Program-made: the position numbers and the translations under genes
Assembly: GCF_020531905.1 (NCBI RefSeq)
Contig: NZ_JAJAWG010000011.1
Coordinates: 1-64,000 of the forward strand
Reading direction: 5' to 3'
Length of the DNA: 64,000 bases
Origin: Deefgea salmonis
Lineage (GTDB): Bacteria; Pseudomonadota; Gammaproteobacteria; Burkholderiales; Chitinibacteraceae
Notes under the pieces: model-generated
The model's input: the letters and a program-made list of their open reading frames with translations, nothing else
Database searches by the model: none
What the model was told of the DNA's origin: nothing
Part shown: one piece after another, positions 7,016 through 15,743 of the stretch
How the letters are laid out: the number at the start of each line of letters is the position of its first letter
How positions within the stretch are numbered: the first letter of the stretch is position 1

Positions 7016-9153
7016 TCTTTTCCCTCTGCGGCTGGTTTCGCCGCTTTTTTGGCTGCCGCTGCAGCCATCGCTGCGCGAATCTTGGCGGCTTTTTCTTCGT
7101 CGATGGCGGGTTTCTCAACCGCTGCTGGCGCGACTACGGGCGATGGAACGGATTCACCTGCGTCCTTCGCTGCTTTTTCGGCTTTTTTGGCTGCCGCTGC
7201 CGCCATTGCCGCACGAATCTTGGCGGCTTTTTCTTCGTCGATAGCGGGTTTCTCAACCACTGCTGGCGCAACGACTGGCGATGGAACGGGCTTACCCGCG
7301 TCCTTCGCGTCTTTTACTGCTTTCTCGGCTTTTTTGGCCGCCGCGGCGGCCATCGCCGCGCGAATCTTGGCGGCCTTTTCTTCATCTATCGTCGGTTTGG
7401 CTGCTGTATCTTGCTGCAAGCCAGCACCAGCAACCCCTACAGCGCCATGCTCTGTAGGGGTATTTGCTGCGGCTTTTTTCGCTGCTGCTGCTGCCATCGC
7501 AGCTTTAATTTTCGCCGCTTTATCGGTGTCGAGTGCTGGCGCAGCCGCGCTGCTTGCAGGCGTTTCGCCTTTAGCGGCAGCCGCACGCGCCATCGCCGCG
7601 CGAATTTTCGCGGCTTTATCATCCCCATCAACGGCAGGTGCCACACTGGCTTCAGGCGCGGCAGCTTCAGTCACCAGTGGTTTTGGCGAGGCTCTGGCCG
7701 AAACAGATTGACCCCCAGCTCGCGCCGCTAAGCGCGCAGCTTTTTCTTCTTTCTCACGTTCTTCACGGAACTGCTTAAATTCATGCCGTTCGCGCGCGGT
7801 ATCGGCCGATTTCTTCGCGCGCTCGGCATCCCAGATTTCGGATTTGGCAAAACGATAATAATCCACCAACTGAATACTCGACGGGCACACATAGGCGCAA
7901 GCGCCGCATTCGATGCAGTCAAATAGATTGCGCTCTTGCGCCTTGCCAAAGTTTTTACTGCGCGCAAACCAGTACAAATCCATCGGCTGCAATTCTTGCG
8001 GGCACGCTACCGCGCATTCGCCACAACGAATACACGGCATTTCACGTGGTTTTTCGGGGAAATTGGCCGCGTCCATCGCAATAATGCAGTTACCGGCCTT
8101 GGTCAAACCCACTTGCGTTGATGGCAAGGTAAAGCCCATCATCGGCCCGCCATAAATACAGTCACTGGGTGATTTCAGTCCGGCAAACTTTAATAAATCG
8201 TCAATCGGCGTACCAATCAAAGCCTCAACATTGCACGGTTTTTCGACATTGCCGGTGAGCGTCACCACCCGTGAAATCACTGGTTCGGCGTGCTCTAGTG
8301 CCGCGTAAATACTGTAAATCGTTGCCACATTAAAGCATTGCACCCCCAAATCGGTGGAGCGAACGCCGCTAGGCACTTCGATATTGGTCAGCAATTTAAT
8401 CAGCTGTTTTGCGCCACCCGATGGGTAGAGTGTCGGTACCACCACGACTTGAGCGCTAAATCCGCAGCCCATTAGCGCCGCGCGCAAGGCTTCAATCGCC
8501 TCGGGTTTATTGTCTTCGATGCCGATGAGCACTTGTTTGGCGTTCAATAATTGTCGAACAATCGCAATCCCCGCAACGATCTCAATGGCGCGCTCGCGCA
8601 TCAATCGATCATCACACGTGATGTACGGCTCACATTCAGCGCCATTAATAATCAAGGTATCGAGCGGCTCGCGGCTGATTAATTTCAGATGCGACGGAAA
8701 CACCGCGCCGCCCTGCCCAACCACGCCCATGTTTTGCACGTATTCGCGAATCGCCTTGGCGTCACCACCTTGCAGCGCTGCGCGCCAATCAAATTTTTCG
8801 CGCGCAATCCATTCATCAAGGCCGTCGCTGGCCAATGTCAGGCAGATTTGCGTCAAACCCGATGGATGCGCCACCGCTTGCGCGCCGAGCGCAATCACTT
8901 GTCCCGACGTTGGCGCGTGCACCGCGGCTGAAATATTGCCATTGGCTGCGGCAAGCATTTGTCCTTTGAGAACGCGATCCCCTACGCTCACCAAGGGTTG
9001 CGCGATATTGCCAATGCTTTGCTGCAAAGGAATCGATAACCGTGCAGGAATCGGCATCGCCACAATCGGCGAGCGATTGGATAAATCTTTCATCTCTGGC
9101 GGATGCACGCCACCATGAAATGGAAAAATCTCGTGACTCAACGTCGCACTCAT
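7012..9153 (-). CDS. rnfC: Rnf/Rsx complex subunit C (NADH/flavin and 2x[4Fe-4S]) with long Ala/Lys repeat tail
   Basis: 713 residues. The N-terminal part is the NqrA/RnfC barrel and the Complex-I 51 kDa-like Rossmann region. Two ferredoxin motifs follow: CIRCGECAVACP and CIECGACAYVCP near residues 375-430. From about residue 500 to the end the protein is a low-complexity tail with five copies of a unit like EKAAKIRAAMAAAAAKK, spaced by Pro/Val-rich linkers. Such tails are known in enterobacterial RsxC, which is also longer than clostridial RnfC. The DNA of the last two or three units (7020-7400) is nearly identical, so copy number may vary by slippage. Confidence 0.95.
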   Translation of the reverse strand: MSATLSHEIFPFHGGVHPPEMKDLSNRSPIVAMPIPARLSIPLQQSIGNIAQPLVSVGDRVLKGQMLAAANGNISAAVHAPTSGQVIALGAQAVAHPSGLTQICLTLASDGLDEWIAREKFDWRAALQGGDAKAIREYVQNMGVVGQGGAVFPSHLKLISREPLDTLIINGAECEPYITCDDRLMRERAIEIVAGIAIVRQLLNAKQVLIGIEDNKPEAIEALRAALMGCGFSAQVVVVPTLYPSGGAKQLIKLLTNIEVPSGVRSTDLGVQCFNVATIYSIYAALEHAEPVISRVVTLTGNVEKPCNVEALIGTPIDDLLKFAGLKSPSDCIYGGPMMGFTLPSTQVGLTKAGNCIIAMDAANFPEKPREMPCIRCGECAVACPQELQPMDLYWFARSKNFGKAQERNLFDCIECGACAYVCPSSIQLVDYYRFAKSEIWDAERAKKSADTARERHEFKQFREEREKEEKAARLAARAGGQSVSARASPKPLVTEAAAPEASVAPAVDGDDKAAKIRAAMARAAAAKGETPASSAAAPALDTDKAAKIKAAMAAAAAKKAAANTPTEHGAVGVAGAGLQQDTAAKPTIDEEKAAKIRAAMAAAAAKKAEKAVKDAKDAGKPVPSPVVAPAVVEKPAIDEEKAAKIRAAMAAAAAKKAEKAAKDAGESVPSPVVAPAAVEKPAIDEEKAAKIRAAMAAAAAKKAAKPAAEGKE

Positions 9154-9714
9154 TTAGCTCACCTGCTTCAGTTGAATCACCGGATAGCGCCATTTCCACG
9201 TATTGACGTTTTCACCGACAACGACCATATCGATGCAATCGACCGGACACGGTGCAATACACAGCTCACAACCGGTGCATTCTGATTCAATCACCGTATG
9301 CAGTTGCTTGGCGGCGCCAACAATCGCGTCGACTGGGCAGGCTTGAATACACAGCGTACAGCCGATACACACGTCCTCCCGAATCACTGCCACCGCACGC
9401 GGCTTTTCGGCCGCTCCGCCGCCGTCGTCAAAAGGAATAAATTCTTTGCCCAGCAACTCAGCCAGCTTATGAATTCCATCCGTTCCGCCCGGCGGGCATT
9501 GATTAATCGGCGCTTCATCATTGGCAATCGCCGTCGCATACGGTTTACAGCCCGGATAGCCGCACTGGCCGCACTGGGTTTGCGGCAATACCGCGTCGAT
9601 TTTATCCACCAAGGGATCTTCATCAACCTTAAATTTAATCGCCGCCCAACCCAAAACAGCGCCAAGCAACACGGCCAATCCGGCCATCAACGCCAGTGCG
9701 AATAGAAAACTCAT
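9154..9714 (-). CDS. rnfB: Rnf/Rsx complex ferredoxin-like subunit B
   Basis: 186 residues. One N-terminal transmembrane helix (about 3-24) is followed by the Fe-S domain [13 protein letters not shown] near residue 47-59. Two [4Fe-4S] ferredoxin motifs then appear, [14 protein letters not shown] and [14 protein letters not shown]. It receives electrons on the cytoplasmic face and passes them to the membrane part. It ends directly before the rnfC start. The length matches the short proteobacterial RsxB rather than the longer clostridial form. Confidence 0.96.
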   Translation of the reverse strand: MSFLFALALMAGLAVLLGAVLGWAAIKFKVDEDPLVDKIDAVLPQTQCGQCGYPGCKPYATAIANDEAPINQCPPGGTDGIHKLAELLGKEFIPFDDGGGAAEKPRAVAVIREDVCIGCTLCIQACPVDAIVGAAKQLHTVIESECTGCELCIAPCPVDCIDMVVVGENVNTWKWRYPVIQLKQVS

Positions 9715-9777
9715 GCAAATACCTTAATCAAACCAGGGAATGGGGAATAGGACGGGACGACGACGCCCGACTCACAA

Positions 9778-10359
9778 TCATTTAACCAATCCGGCAAAAC
9801 CCATAAATGCCAAACTCATCAAGCCGGCGGTAATAAACGCTGCTGGCGTGCCTTTAAAAGCTTGCGGAATATCGGCGCCTTCGAGTCGTTCGCGCATCGC
9901 GGCGAACAAAATCAAAATCAAGGAAAAACCCAGCGCCGAGCCAAAGCCAAACACCAAGGACTCAAAAAAAGTATGCTTGGCAGTCGAATTAATCAGCGGC
10001 ACGCCGAGCACCGCGCAATTGGTGGTAATCAGCGGCAAATAAATCCCCAAGGCCTGATACAACACTGGACTGGCTTTATGGATAAACATCTCGGTAAATT
10101 GCACAATCGCCGCAATCACCACAATAAACGCCAGCGTGCGCAGGTATTCCAGATGCCACAAGATCAACACTTGGTCGATCATCCACGACGTGCCTGACGC
10201 CAAAGTCAACACGAATGCGGTCGCCAAGCCCATCCCGATCGACGCTTCCAATTTTTTGGATACGCCCATAAACGGGCAAAGCCCCAAAATCCGCACCAGC
10301 ACCACGTTGTTCACCAACACCGCACCGACGAGTAATAAGAGGTAATGATTCAAATCCAT
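9778..10359 (-). CDS. rnfA: Rnf/Rsx complex integral membrane subunit A
   Basis: 193 residues from the ATG at 10359 ([20 protein letters not shown]), the usual RsxA length. It has six predicted membrane helices and is the partner of RnfE. Family blocks are [13 protein letters not shown] and [12 protein letters not shown] longer reading from a TTG at 10419 would run through a degenerate repeat and is rejected. It is the first gene of the rnfABCDGE(-x-)nth operon, so the promoter should lie in 10360-10640. Confidence 0.95.
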   Translation of the reverse strand: MDLNHYLLLLVGAVLVNNVVLVRILGLCPFMGVSKKLEASIGMGLATAFVLTLASGTSWMIDQVLILWHLEYLRTLAFIVVIAAIVQFTEMFIHKASPVLYQALGIYLPLITTNCAVLGVPLINSTAKHTFFESLVFGFGSALGFSLILILFAAMRERLEGADIPQAFKGTPAAFITAGLMSLAFMGFAGLVK

Positions 10360-10387
10360 GATGTTCTCAGCCCTTGAGGGATTGCAC

Positions 10388-10440
10388 TGGGGTATTGACC
10401 TAGAAGCTTTAACCAGCAATAGCTACAACTCGATACATCC
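10388..10440. repeat. Dispersed palindrome family, copy E (degenerate)
   Basis: It reads ggggtattgacctagaagct on the left, and agctacaactcgatacatcc on the right after an 11-nt loop (taaccagcaat). The inverted match is incomplete. It belongs to the family at 3391, 21731, 26213, 29219 and 33745 but is the only copy upstream of a gene (rnfA) rather than at a stop codon. Confidence 0.4.
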
Positions 10441-10547
10441 ATTTAATTTTTAATTCTCTTTCAAGCGGCAAAGCCGCATGGGCTCGCCCCAACACAACCG
10501 ACAGCGCCATATTGATCACAACAAAGCACAACGTGATCGTGATAATC

Positions 10548-10637
10548 GTAGGGCGGGTTAGCCTGCGTAACCCGCCAATTTAATTCGCATGTAAAGCATG
10601 GCAATCAGCGCGGGTTGATAAAACTAACCCGCCCTAC
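10548..10637. repeat. 90-bp bipartite GTAGGGCGGGTTAG palindromic element
   Basis: The outer arms gtagggcgggttag (10548-10561) and ctaacccgccctac (10624-10637) are perfect 14-bp inverted repeats. Inside, each end forms its own hairpin (gcgggtta...taacccgc at 10554-10576, and gcgggtt...aacccgc on the right). This is the layout of REP/BIME- or MITE-like intergenic elements. It fills most of the spacer between rnfA and the next gene. Confidence 0.75.
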
Positions 10638-10642
10638 TGGCT

Positions 10643-10897
10643 TTACTTCTCGCCCCAACGCCACTGCGTCGGTTCGCCTTTACGCCAACAGATGATCAAA
10701 AAAATCAAACTGAGTAATCCAAACCCACTCCAAAATAGCAATGGTTGATGATCTGGCAGCTTGAGAATAACGGCTAAAATCAGCAGCATCAGGTAAGCAA
10801 GCAAAACACACCACCCCTGCCAACTTGACGGCATCCCCCAACCCCAGCCATAGCGTTTGGCAGGAAACCAATACTTTTGCTTTGTTGACATATCCAA
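10643..10897 (-). CDS. Small membrane protein of unknown function
   Basis: 84 residues. The N-terminus is aromatic and basic (KYWFPAKRYGWGWGMP). Two hydrophobic segments follow at about 31-46 and 55-71, then a basic tail with WRKGEPTQWRWGEK. I recall similar short proteins with a YWFPAKxYGWGWG start in other Proteobacteria, but know no function. The start could also be the ATG at 10891. Neighbours give no clear functional context. Confidence 0.7.
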   Translation of the reverse strand: MDMSTKQKYWFPAKRYGWGWGMPSSWQGWCVLLAYLMLLILAVILKLPDHQPLLFWSGFGLLSLIFLIICWRKGEPTQWRWGEK

Positions 10898-10935
10898 ACC
10901 TCAATCAAGCATCACTTCAAAAAGTACATGTCTTA

Positions 10936-11460
10936 TCAATCGTCGCCTAGGCGCTGTTTCGGATGCCGATAAATCTGCCATTGCCCACCGCGAAACTCGA
11001 CTTCTTTTTCTAATGTCGCGCCTACTGCCTGCGCCAATTGTATCGACGGTGCATTATCGCTATGGATAAAACTAATCAAATTCAGATGAGGTACGCACTC
11101 TAAAGCCATCGCCTGAATACCACGCACCGCTTCGCTGGCAAAACCTTGCCCCCAATACGCACGGCTCAAGGCCCATTTGATTTCGGGGGCTGGCCAGTCG
11201 TTGGGATACCACAAGCCCGCAGTCCCCAGCACCAAACCGGTCGCTTTTTCTTCAATCGCATACGGGCCATAACCGCGTAAAACCCAATGTCCAAGCATAC
11301 TCGACATCGCACGCCAGCTTTCGCCCTCTGAGAGCGCACGGCGAAAGGTGAATTGAGTACATTCCAGATCAGAATAATGCGCGTGCAGTGCTGGCCAATC
11401 GGCATCAGTGAATTGCCGCAAGATTAAACGAGGCGTTTCAAATTGCAGCAAAACCGGCAT
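10936..11460 (-). CDS. GNAT N-acetyltransferase, RimJ/RimL type
   Basis: 174 residues. It begins FETPRLILRQFTDADWPAL, the typical RimJ/RimL-like entry. It contains an acetyl-CoA binding loop region at about 109-120 (RAYWGQGFASEAVRG, a variant of Q/RxxGxG/A). NAPSIQLAQAVGATLEKEVEFRG then forms the C-terminal half. It should transfer an acetyl group from acetyl-CoA to an amine. The substrate cannot be told. The gene is 2 nt from the next one and may share its transcript. Confidence 0.88.
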   Translation of the reverse strand: MPVLLQFETPRLILRQFTDADWPALHAHYSDLECTQFTFRRALSEGESWRAMSSMLGHWVLRGYGPYAIEEKATGLVLGTAGLWYPNDWPAPEIKWALSRAYWGQGFASEAVRGIQAMALECVPHLNLISFIHSDNAPSIQLAQAVGATLEKEVEFRGGQWQIYRHPKQRLGDD

Positions 11461-11462
11461 GA

Positions 11463-11927
11463 TTATTTCGCCTTAAATGTCGATGTTGTTGCTTGTTTCT
11501 CTTCACACCCAAACAACACTTCCCCACCTTGCTCGTGCACCCAGTGTTGGCCGATCAGGCGTTGCTCGGTGGCGAATTTGGTTTTTTTGCGTTTGATCAG
11601 CCGCTTGACCATCAATTGCACTTCTTTAGAGGCGCTGGCGATGGTGTTCAGTACCGCCGTTTCATGCTGATTGCCGCCATCTTGCGCGTCTTTCACCACG
11701 GCATTCCATACGGTAAGCACCGTGCGCATGACGCCGGCGAACTGCGCTTTGGAGCAGCCATTGGGTAAACCGACTAACACCGGCTGGGCAAAAGTTAAAA
11801 TAACTTGGGTGATTTGTTCGTCTTGAGCGTTCAACAGAGATCCTTTTTCACTGAATGGGCTGACCCACAACCGCGTTTTTGCTGGGTCTTTGCGCGGGTT
11901 TTGCTTACTGCGTTTACGTCGGGTCAT
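11463..11927 (-). CDS. Hypothetical protein, basic N-terminus
   Basis: About 154 residues from the ATG at 11927, or 167 from 11966. It was not recognised. The start is very basic (MTRRKRSKQNPRKDPAKTR). A helical middle (NAQDEQITQVILTFAQPVLVGLP) and a second basic patch (VKRLIKRKKTK) follow, and it ends in a Ser/Thr/Lys tail. No membrane segment or signal peptide is visible. A nucleic-acid-binding role would be a guess from charge only. It adjoins the GNAT gene with a 2-nt gap. Confidence 0.6.
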   Translation of the reverse strand: MTRRKRSKQNPRKDPAKTRLWVSPFSEKGSLLNAQDEQITQVILTFAQPVLVGLPNGCSKAQFAGVMRTVLTVWNAVVKDAQDGGNQHETAVLNTIASASKEVQLMVKRLIKRKKTKFATEQRLIGQHWVHEQGGEVLFGCEEKQATTSTFKAK

Positions 11928-12044
11928 CAACGAGACGCGTTTGGCGCTCAACCCCGAGTGTGGCACGAATGGGATTGAGCTTAACGTATCTTGCTTGATG
12001 ATTTCATGACCTAGATCGTTGAAATCCCACGATGAGCGCTGGCT

Positions 12045-13064
12045 TTACGCACGGGCAATGGCTTGGGCGCAATCGGCAATCAATTGCGGACCCTCATAAA
12101 TCAAGCCGCTATAAATTTGCACCACGGCCGCGCCCGCACGGATTTTTTCCACCGCATCCTCCCCAGACACAATGCCACCGACACCGATAATCGGCAAAGC
12201 GCCATCAAGCACACGCGACAATTCGCGAATCACTGAGGTTGATTTGGCCCGCACCGGCTCGCCCGATAGGCCGCCGGTTTCTTGGCCATGCCGCAGATGT
12301 TCAACGCCAGTCCGCGACAAAGTGGTATTGGTGGCAATCACGCCGTCGATTTGATTGGCGATGAGTAATTCGCCCATTTCTTGGATTTGATTGCCATCCA
12401 AATCCGGGGCAATTTTGACGGCGATGGGCACATAGCGACCATATTGATCGGCCAGACGCGCTTGTTCGGTTTTTAATGCCTGCAATAGCGCGCCAAATTC
12501 ACTGGCTTGCTGCAATTGCCGCAGGTTTTTGGTATTCGGGCTAGAGATATTCACCGTCACATAGCTGGCGTGGTTATACACCTTACGCAAGCCGATTAAA
12601 TAATCATCGACGGCATTTTCTATCGGGGTATCGGCGTTCTTGCCAATATTGATGCCGAGTACGCCCTTATACTGGCTGGCCTCAACATTTTTGATTAGTT
12701 GGTCAACGCCGCCATTATTAAACCCCATGCGGTTAATAATCGCCCGCGCTTCTGGCAAACGAAATAAACGTGGCTTGGGATTACCGGCTTGTGGGCGCGG
12801 CGTTACCGTACCGATTTCTAAAAAGCCAAAGCCCAACTCGGCCAAGGTATCAATGTAATCGCCATTTTTATCCAAGCCTGCAGCCAAACCGACCGGATTA
12901 GGGAACTCAATGCCCATCACTGTGACTGGATTATTTTGCACTGTTGGCGTTAACGTGCGCAAAAATCCCGTGCTGTGCAGCAAGCCCAAGCCTTTAAATG
13001 CCGCGTGATGCGCGCGCTCCGCATCCATCATAAACAGCAGCGGTTTAGCCAGTTGATATGCCAT
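12045..13064 (-). CDS. pyrD: Dihydroorotate dehydrogenase (quinone), class 2
   Basis: 339 residues. It oxidises dihydroorotate to orotate in pyrimidine synthesis and passes electrons to quinone at the inner membrane. The N-terminal helical extension ([21 protein letters not shown]) is the membrane-binding part that marks class 2. FMN and substrate motifs include [23 protein letters not shown] and NISSPNT, with the catalytic Ser in the last. [12 protein letters not shown] is the phosphate-binding end. It lies downstream of folD in the same direction, separated by a hairpin. Confidence 0.97.
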   Translation of the reverse strand: MAYQLAKPLLFMMDAERAHHAAFKGLGLLHSTGFLRTLTPTVQNNPVTVMGIEFPNPVGLAAGLDKNGDYIDTLAELGFGFLEIGTVTPRPQAGNPKPRLFRLPEARAIINRMGFNNGGVDQLIKNVEASQYKGVLGINIGKNADTPIENAVDDYLIGLRKVYNHASYVTVNISSPNTKNLRQLQQASEFGALLQALKTEQARLADQYGRYVPIAVKIAPDLDGNQIQEMGELLIANQIDGVIATNTTLSRTGVEHLRHGQETGGLSGEPVRAKSTSVIRELSRVLDGALPIIGVGGIVSGEDAVEKIRAGAAVVQIYSGLIYEGPQLIADCAQAIARA

Positions 13065-13098
13065 TACAGAACCTTATTAAAATCTTTTAGAGGTAAAT

Positions 13099-13116
13099 GG
13101 CGGGTTAAAACCCGCC
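13099..13116. terminator. Hairpin between folD and pyrD
   Basis: ggcgggtt-aa-aacccgcc forms a perfect 8-bp stem directly after the folD stop. The minus-strand 3' side lacks a solid U-run, so termination is uncertain. The sequence also resembles half of the 10548 repeat. Confidence 0.45.
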
Positions 13117-13123
13117 TTTAGAA

Positions 13124-13978
13124 TTAGCCGTTACGATTTACGCAAGCGTCATACGTATTTTGCATCAGCGTCGCCACCGTCATCAAACCGACGCCGCCCG
13201 GTACTGGCGTAATCCAGCTAGCGCGCTCTTTGGCCGCGTCAAACTCAACGTCGCCGCACAATTTGCCGTTTTCTAAACGATTGATACCCACGTCAATGAC
13301 GATAGCGCCTTCTTTAATCCATTCGCCTTTAACAAAGTTAGGAATCCCTACGCCAGCCACCACCACATCCGCACCGCGGACTTTTTCGGCCAAATCTTTA
13401 GTTTTGCTATGGCAAATCGTTACTGTTGCTCGCGCTAGCAACAATTCCAATGCTTGTGGACGACCAACAATATTGGACGCGCCGACCACTACCGCATCTT
13501 TACCCACCAAATCAATGCCGGTTTTTTCCAGCAAAGTCATCACACCGCGTGGCGTGCACGGGCGCAGCAAAGGCATTTTCAATACCAAGCGGCCGATATT
13601 GTAAGGGTGAAAGCCGTCAACATCTTTAACCGGGTCGATCAATTCAATCACTTTATCGGCATCAATATGCTTAGGCAGCGGCAATTGCACCAAAATCCCA
13701 TCCACATCGTCGCGGGTATTGAGCTCGGCAACCAGCTTTAATACCTCGGCCTCTGAAGTATCTGCTGGTAAATCATAGGCAAATGAGGTAATTCCGGCGT
13801 TTTCACACTGGCGTTTTTTATTGCCAACGTAAACTTGTGATGCCGGATCGCTACCAACCAGAATCACCGCCAAGGCTGGCGCACGTTGACCAGCTGCGAC
13901 GCGCGCATCGACTTTAGTGCGTACTTCAGCAACAATTTCTTGAGAAATGGCTTTGCCATCAAGGATCTGGGCAGTCAT
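13124..13978 (-). CDS. folD: Methylenetetrahydrofolate dehydrogenase/cyclohydrolase
   Basis: 284 residues, a bifunctional enzyme interconverting 5,10-methylene-THF and 10-formyl-THF with NADP. The catalytic Lys sits in [14 protein letters not shown] near residue 55. [15 protein letters not shown] and PCTPRGVM are the conserved folate-site blocks. GASNIVGRP is the dinucleotide-binding loop and [13 protein letters not shown] is the C-terminal signature. It is transcribed away from the tRNA cluster, and its start is 80 nt from the tRNA promoter. Confidence 0.97.
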   Translation of the reverse strand: MTAQILDGKAISQEIVAEVRTKVDARVAAGQRAPALAVILVGSDPASQVYVGNKKRQCENAGITSFAYDLPADTSEAEVLKLVAELNTRDDVDGILVQLPLPKHIDADKVIELIDPVKDVDGFHPYNIGRLVLKMPLLRPCTPRGVMTLLEKTGIDLVGKDAVVVGASNIVGRPQALELLLARATVTICHSKTKDLAEKVRGADVVVAGVGIPNFVKGEWIKEGAIVIDVGINRLENGKLCGDVEFDAAKERASWITPVPGGVGLMTVATLMQNTYDACVNRNG

Positions 13979-14058
13979 GGGCTTACTCCGGCTGTTCTAG
14001 TGAAGGGGCGCATTTTCTCACTATTTCACTTTTTTCACAAAAAAGTTCGCACAAGGTG

Positions 14059-14087
14059 TTGACGGGAAGAAATTGGCAACGTATAGT
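14059..14087 (+). promoter_or_regulatory. Stable-RNA promoter of the tRNA-Pro/Arg/His cluster
   Basis: TTGACG (14059-14064), a 17-nt spacer and TATAGT (14082-14087) are followed by TCGGCCTCT. Its -35 block CACAAGGTGTTGACG is identical to that of the rrn promoter at 84-112, and the block from -10 through the discriminator differs by one base. The tRNA-Pro gene starts 12 nt after the -10 box, so the primary transcript begins almost at the tRNA. Confidence 0.85.
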
Positions 14088-14099
14088 TCGGCCTCTGTT

Positions 14100-14176
14100 C
14101 GGGGCGTAGCGCAGCCCGGTAGCGCACCTGGTTTGGGACCAGGTGGTCGTGAGTTCGAATCCCACCGCCCCGACCA
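14100..14176 (+). tRNA. tRNA-Pro (anticodon TGG)
   Basis: 77 nt with encoded CCA. The acceptor stem CGGGGCG/CGCCCCG pairs fully. The anticodon arm is CCTGG-TTTGGGA-CCAGG with anticodon TGG, and the T arm carries TTCGAAT. First gene of the three-tRNA cluster. Confidence 0.97.
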
Positions 14177-14213
14177 GAAACACTAAGTAGTAAAGATGAG
14201 TAGTAAATACGGA

Positions 14214-14290
14214 GCTCCCGTAGCTCAACCGGATAGAGCAACGACCTTCTAAGTCGTAGGTTACAGGTTCGATTCCTGTCGGGTGCGCCA
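14214..14290 (+). tRNA. tRNA-Arg (anticodon TCT)
   Basis: 77 nt with encoded CCA. The anticodon arm ACGAC-CTTCTAA-GTCGT matches that of tRNA-Arg(UCU). D and T arms are normal. The acceptor reads GCTCCCG against CGGGTGC, leaving a T3-T70 mismatch where A-T or G-C is expected, a likely A-to-T change at 14216. Otherwise intact and probably functional. Confidence 0.93.
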
Positions 14291-14326
14291 AGCATACCGA
14301 GAATTCGCAGATTATAAAAGTTTTGT

Positions 14327-14403
14327 GGTGGCTGTAGCTCAGTTGGTAGAGTCCAGGATTGTGATTCCTGTTGTCGTGGGTTCGAGCCCCATCAGCCACC
14401 CCA
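14327..14403 (+). tRNA. tRNA-His (anticodon GTG)
   Basis: 77 nt counting the encoded extra G at position -1 (14327), the identity element of tRNA-His. Discriminator C73 and the encoded CCA follow. The acceptor GTGGCTG/CAGCCAC is fully paired. Anticodon arm CAGGA-TTGTGAT-TCCTG. Last gene of the cluster. Confidence 0.97.
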
Positions 14404-14410
14404 CAAAAGT

Positions 14411-14440
14411 AAAGGCCTCAGCTCACGCTGAGGCCTTTTT
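14411..14440 (+). terminator. Intrinsic terminator of the tRNA cluster
   Basis: aaaggcctcagc-tcac-gctgaggccttt forms a 12-bp stem running into a T-run, 7 nt after tRNA-His. Confidence 0.93.
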
Positions 14441-14660
14441 CATTTCTGCCGGAAAAACGCCAGTAGGCAAATAGTAGGCATTTTAGGCACGAACCTCTCA
14501 AAGAAAAAATCTACTCTCAAAGATTCTGCAAAGCCTTGCACCTATTAGTGAGCCTTACCGTACCACGCTCTTGCCAAACCAGAGCGACGTCGGAATTATC
14601 ATTGCACTAATTCAAAGTATCCGTAACAATCGACAAAAATTTAAGGCTCAAAATCCACCA

Positions 14661-15740
14661 ATGAATAACCACGCAGTTTTTTCCTTTTTTTCTGGCTCAG
14701 GCTTTCTTGACCTAGGGTTTGAGAACTCTGACTTCGACATAGCATTCGTCAATGAACTAAACCCAGACTTCATGAAAGCCTACAAGTACAGCAGGGAGCA
14801 CCTAGGCAAAGAGGCACCTCGTTTCGGCTACCATGAGAATTCTATTGATGACTTCTTAGCTGCAGAAGAAAAATCGCTTAAAGACCGAGTCACCACAGCA
14901 AAAACACTTTACCAAACCGTCGGATTTATTGGGGGTCCACCATGTCCGGATTTTTCTGTCGGTGGGAAAAATAAAGGTCGAGAAGGTGAAAATGGCAGGC
15001 TATCCAAATCATATATAGATACGATTATCAACAACAAACCAGATTGGTTTTTATTTGAAAATGTTAAAGGACTGTGGAGAACAACGAAGCATCGCGAGTT
15101 TTACGAGCAGTTGAAACACGAACTAAGCAGTGCAGGTTATGAAATCACAGACCGCTTAGTAAACTCATTAGAATTTGGCGCACCGCAAGATAGGCAGCGA
15201 ATTTTAATGTTTGGCGTATTGAAAACAAGAAAGTTATCAATACAAAATTTCAACTGGGAACAACAGATGAAATTCCCAGGAAACATGGCCCTAAATTTCC
15301 AATGGCCAAGCAAAGATTGCTTCCAAGGTACCCCAACCCAAACAGATGCACCAGAAGAGCTCACTATTAATTGGTGGTTTAACAAAAACAATGTAGAAAC
15401 CCACCCAAATGGAACAGATTACTTCACACCACGCGCTGGGCTAGCAAAATTTGAAGTTATTGAGGAAGGGGATGACTCAAAGAAATCATACAAACGACTT
15501 CATAGGAATAGATATTCTCCTACAGCAGCATACGGAAATAACGAGGTCCATTTACACCCTTGGCTAGCTCGAAGAATCTCTGCGGCAGAAGCTCTTGCGA
15601 TTCAATCATTACCTAAAGAATTTGTGCTTCCTCCAACGATGACGCTATCAGCAAAGTTCAAAACAATTGGTAATGGTGTTCCATATTTACTGGCGGTAGG
15701 TATGGCAAAAACCATTGATGACTTTCTTCAAGGAAAATAA
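14661..15740 (+). CDS. DNA (cytosine-5) methyltransferase of a McrB-type R-M locus
   Basis: 359 residues from the ATG at 14661; an in-frame TTG at 14571 would add 30 residues and is less likely. C5-methyltransferase motifs appear in order. Motif I is FFSGSGFLDLGF (SAM binding, about residues 9-20). Motif IV GGPPCPDFSVGG has the catalytic Cys near 95, motif VI is ENVKG, and motif VIII is QDRQRILMFG. Motif X TIGNGVPYLLAVGMA is near the end. The target-recognition region around 215-290 is not recognised. It is AT-rich compared with the flanking housekeeping genes. It ends 3 nt before the mcrB-like gene, which has its own AAGGA site. In this setting it most likely protects self DNA from the two downstream proteins. 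Confidence 0.93.
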   Translation: MNNHAVFSFFSGSGFLDLGFENSDFDIAFVNELNPDFMKAYKYSREHLGKEAPRFGYHENSIDDFLAAEEKSLKDRVTTAKTLYQTVGFIGGPPCPDFSVGGKNKGREGENGRLSKSYIDTIINNKPDWFLFENVKGLWRTTKHREFYEQLKHELSSAGYEITDRLVNSLEFGAPQDRQRILMFGVLKTRKLSIQNFNWEQQMKFPGNMALNFQWPSKDCFQGTPTQTDAPEELTINWWFNKNNVETHPNGTDYFTPRAGLAKFEVIEEGDDSKKSYKRLHRNRYSPTAAYGNNEVHLHPWLARRISAAEALAIQSLPKEFVLPPTMTLSAKFKTIGNGVPYLLAVGMAKTIDDFLQGK

Positions 15741-15743
15741 TAA

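Noticed and set aside
7049-7711. Long Ala-rich plus-strand ORF opposite rnfC
   Set aside because: It is the antisense of the rnfC repeat tail; rnfC has a clear domain structure and operon place.
14441-14660. tRNA-His as an integration site for a genomic island carrying the R-M genes
   Set aside because: No integrase gene and no second copy of the tRNA-His 3' end were found up to sbcB. Only short agtaggca repeats (about 14462-14487) are present, which is too little.
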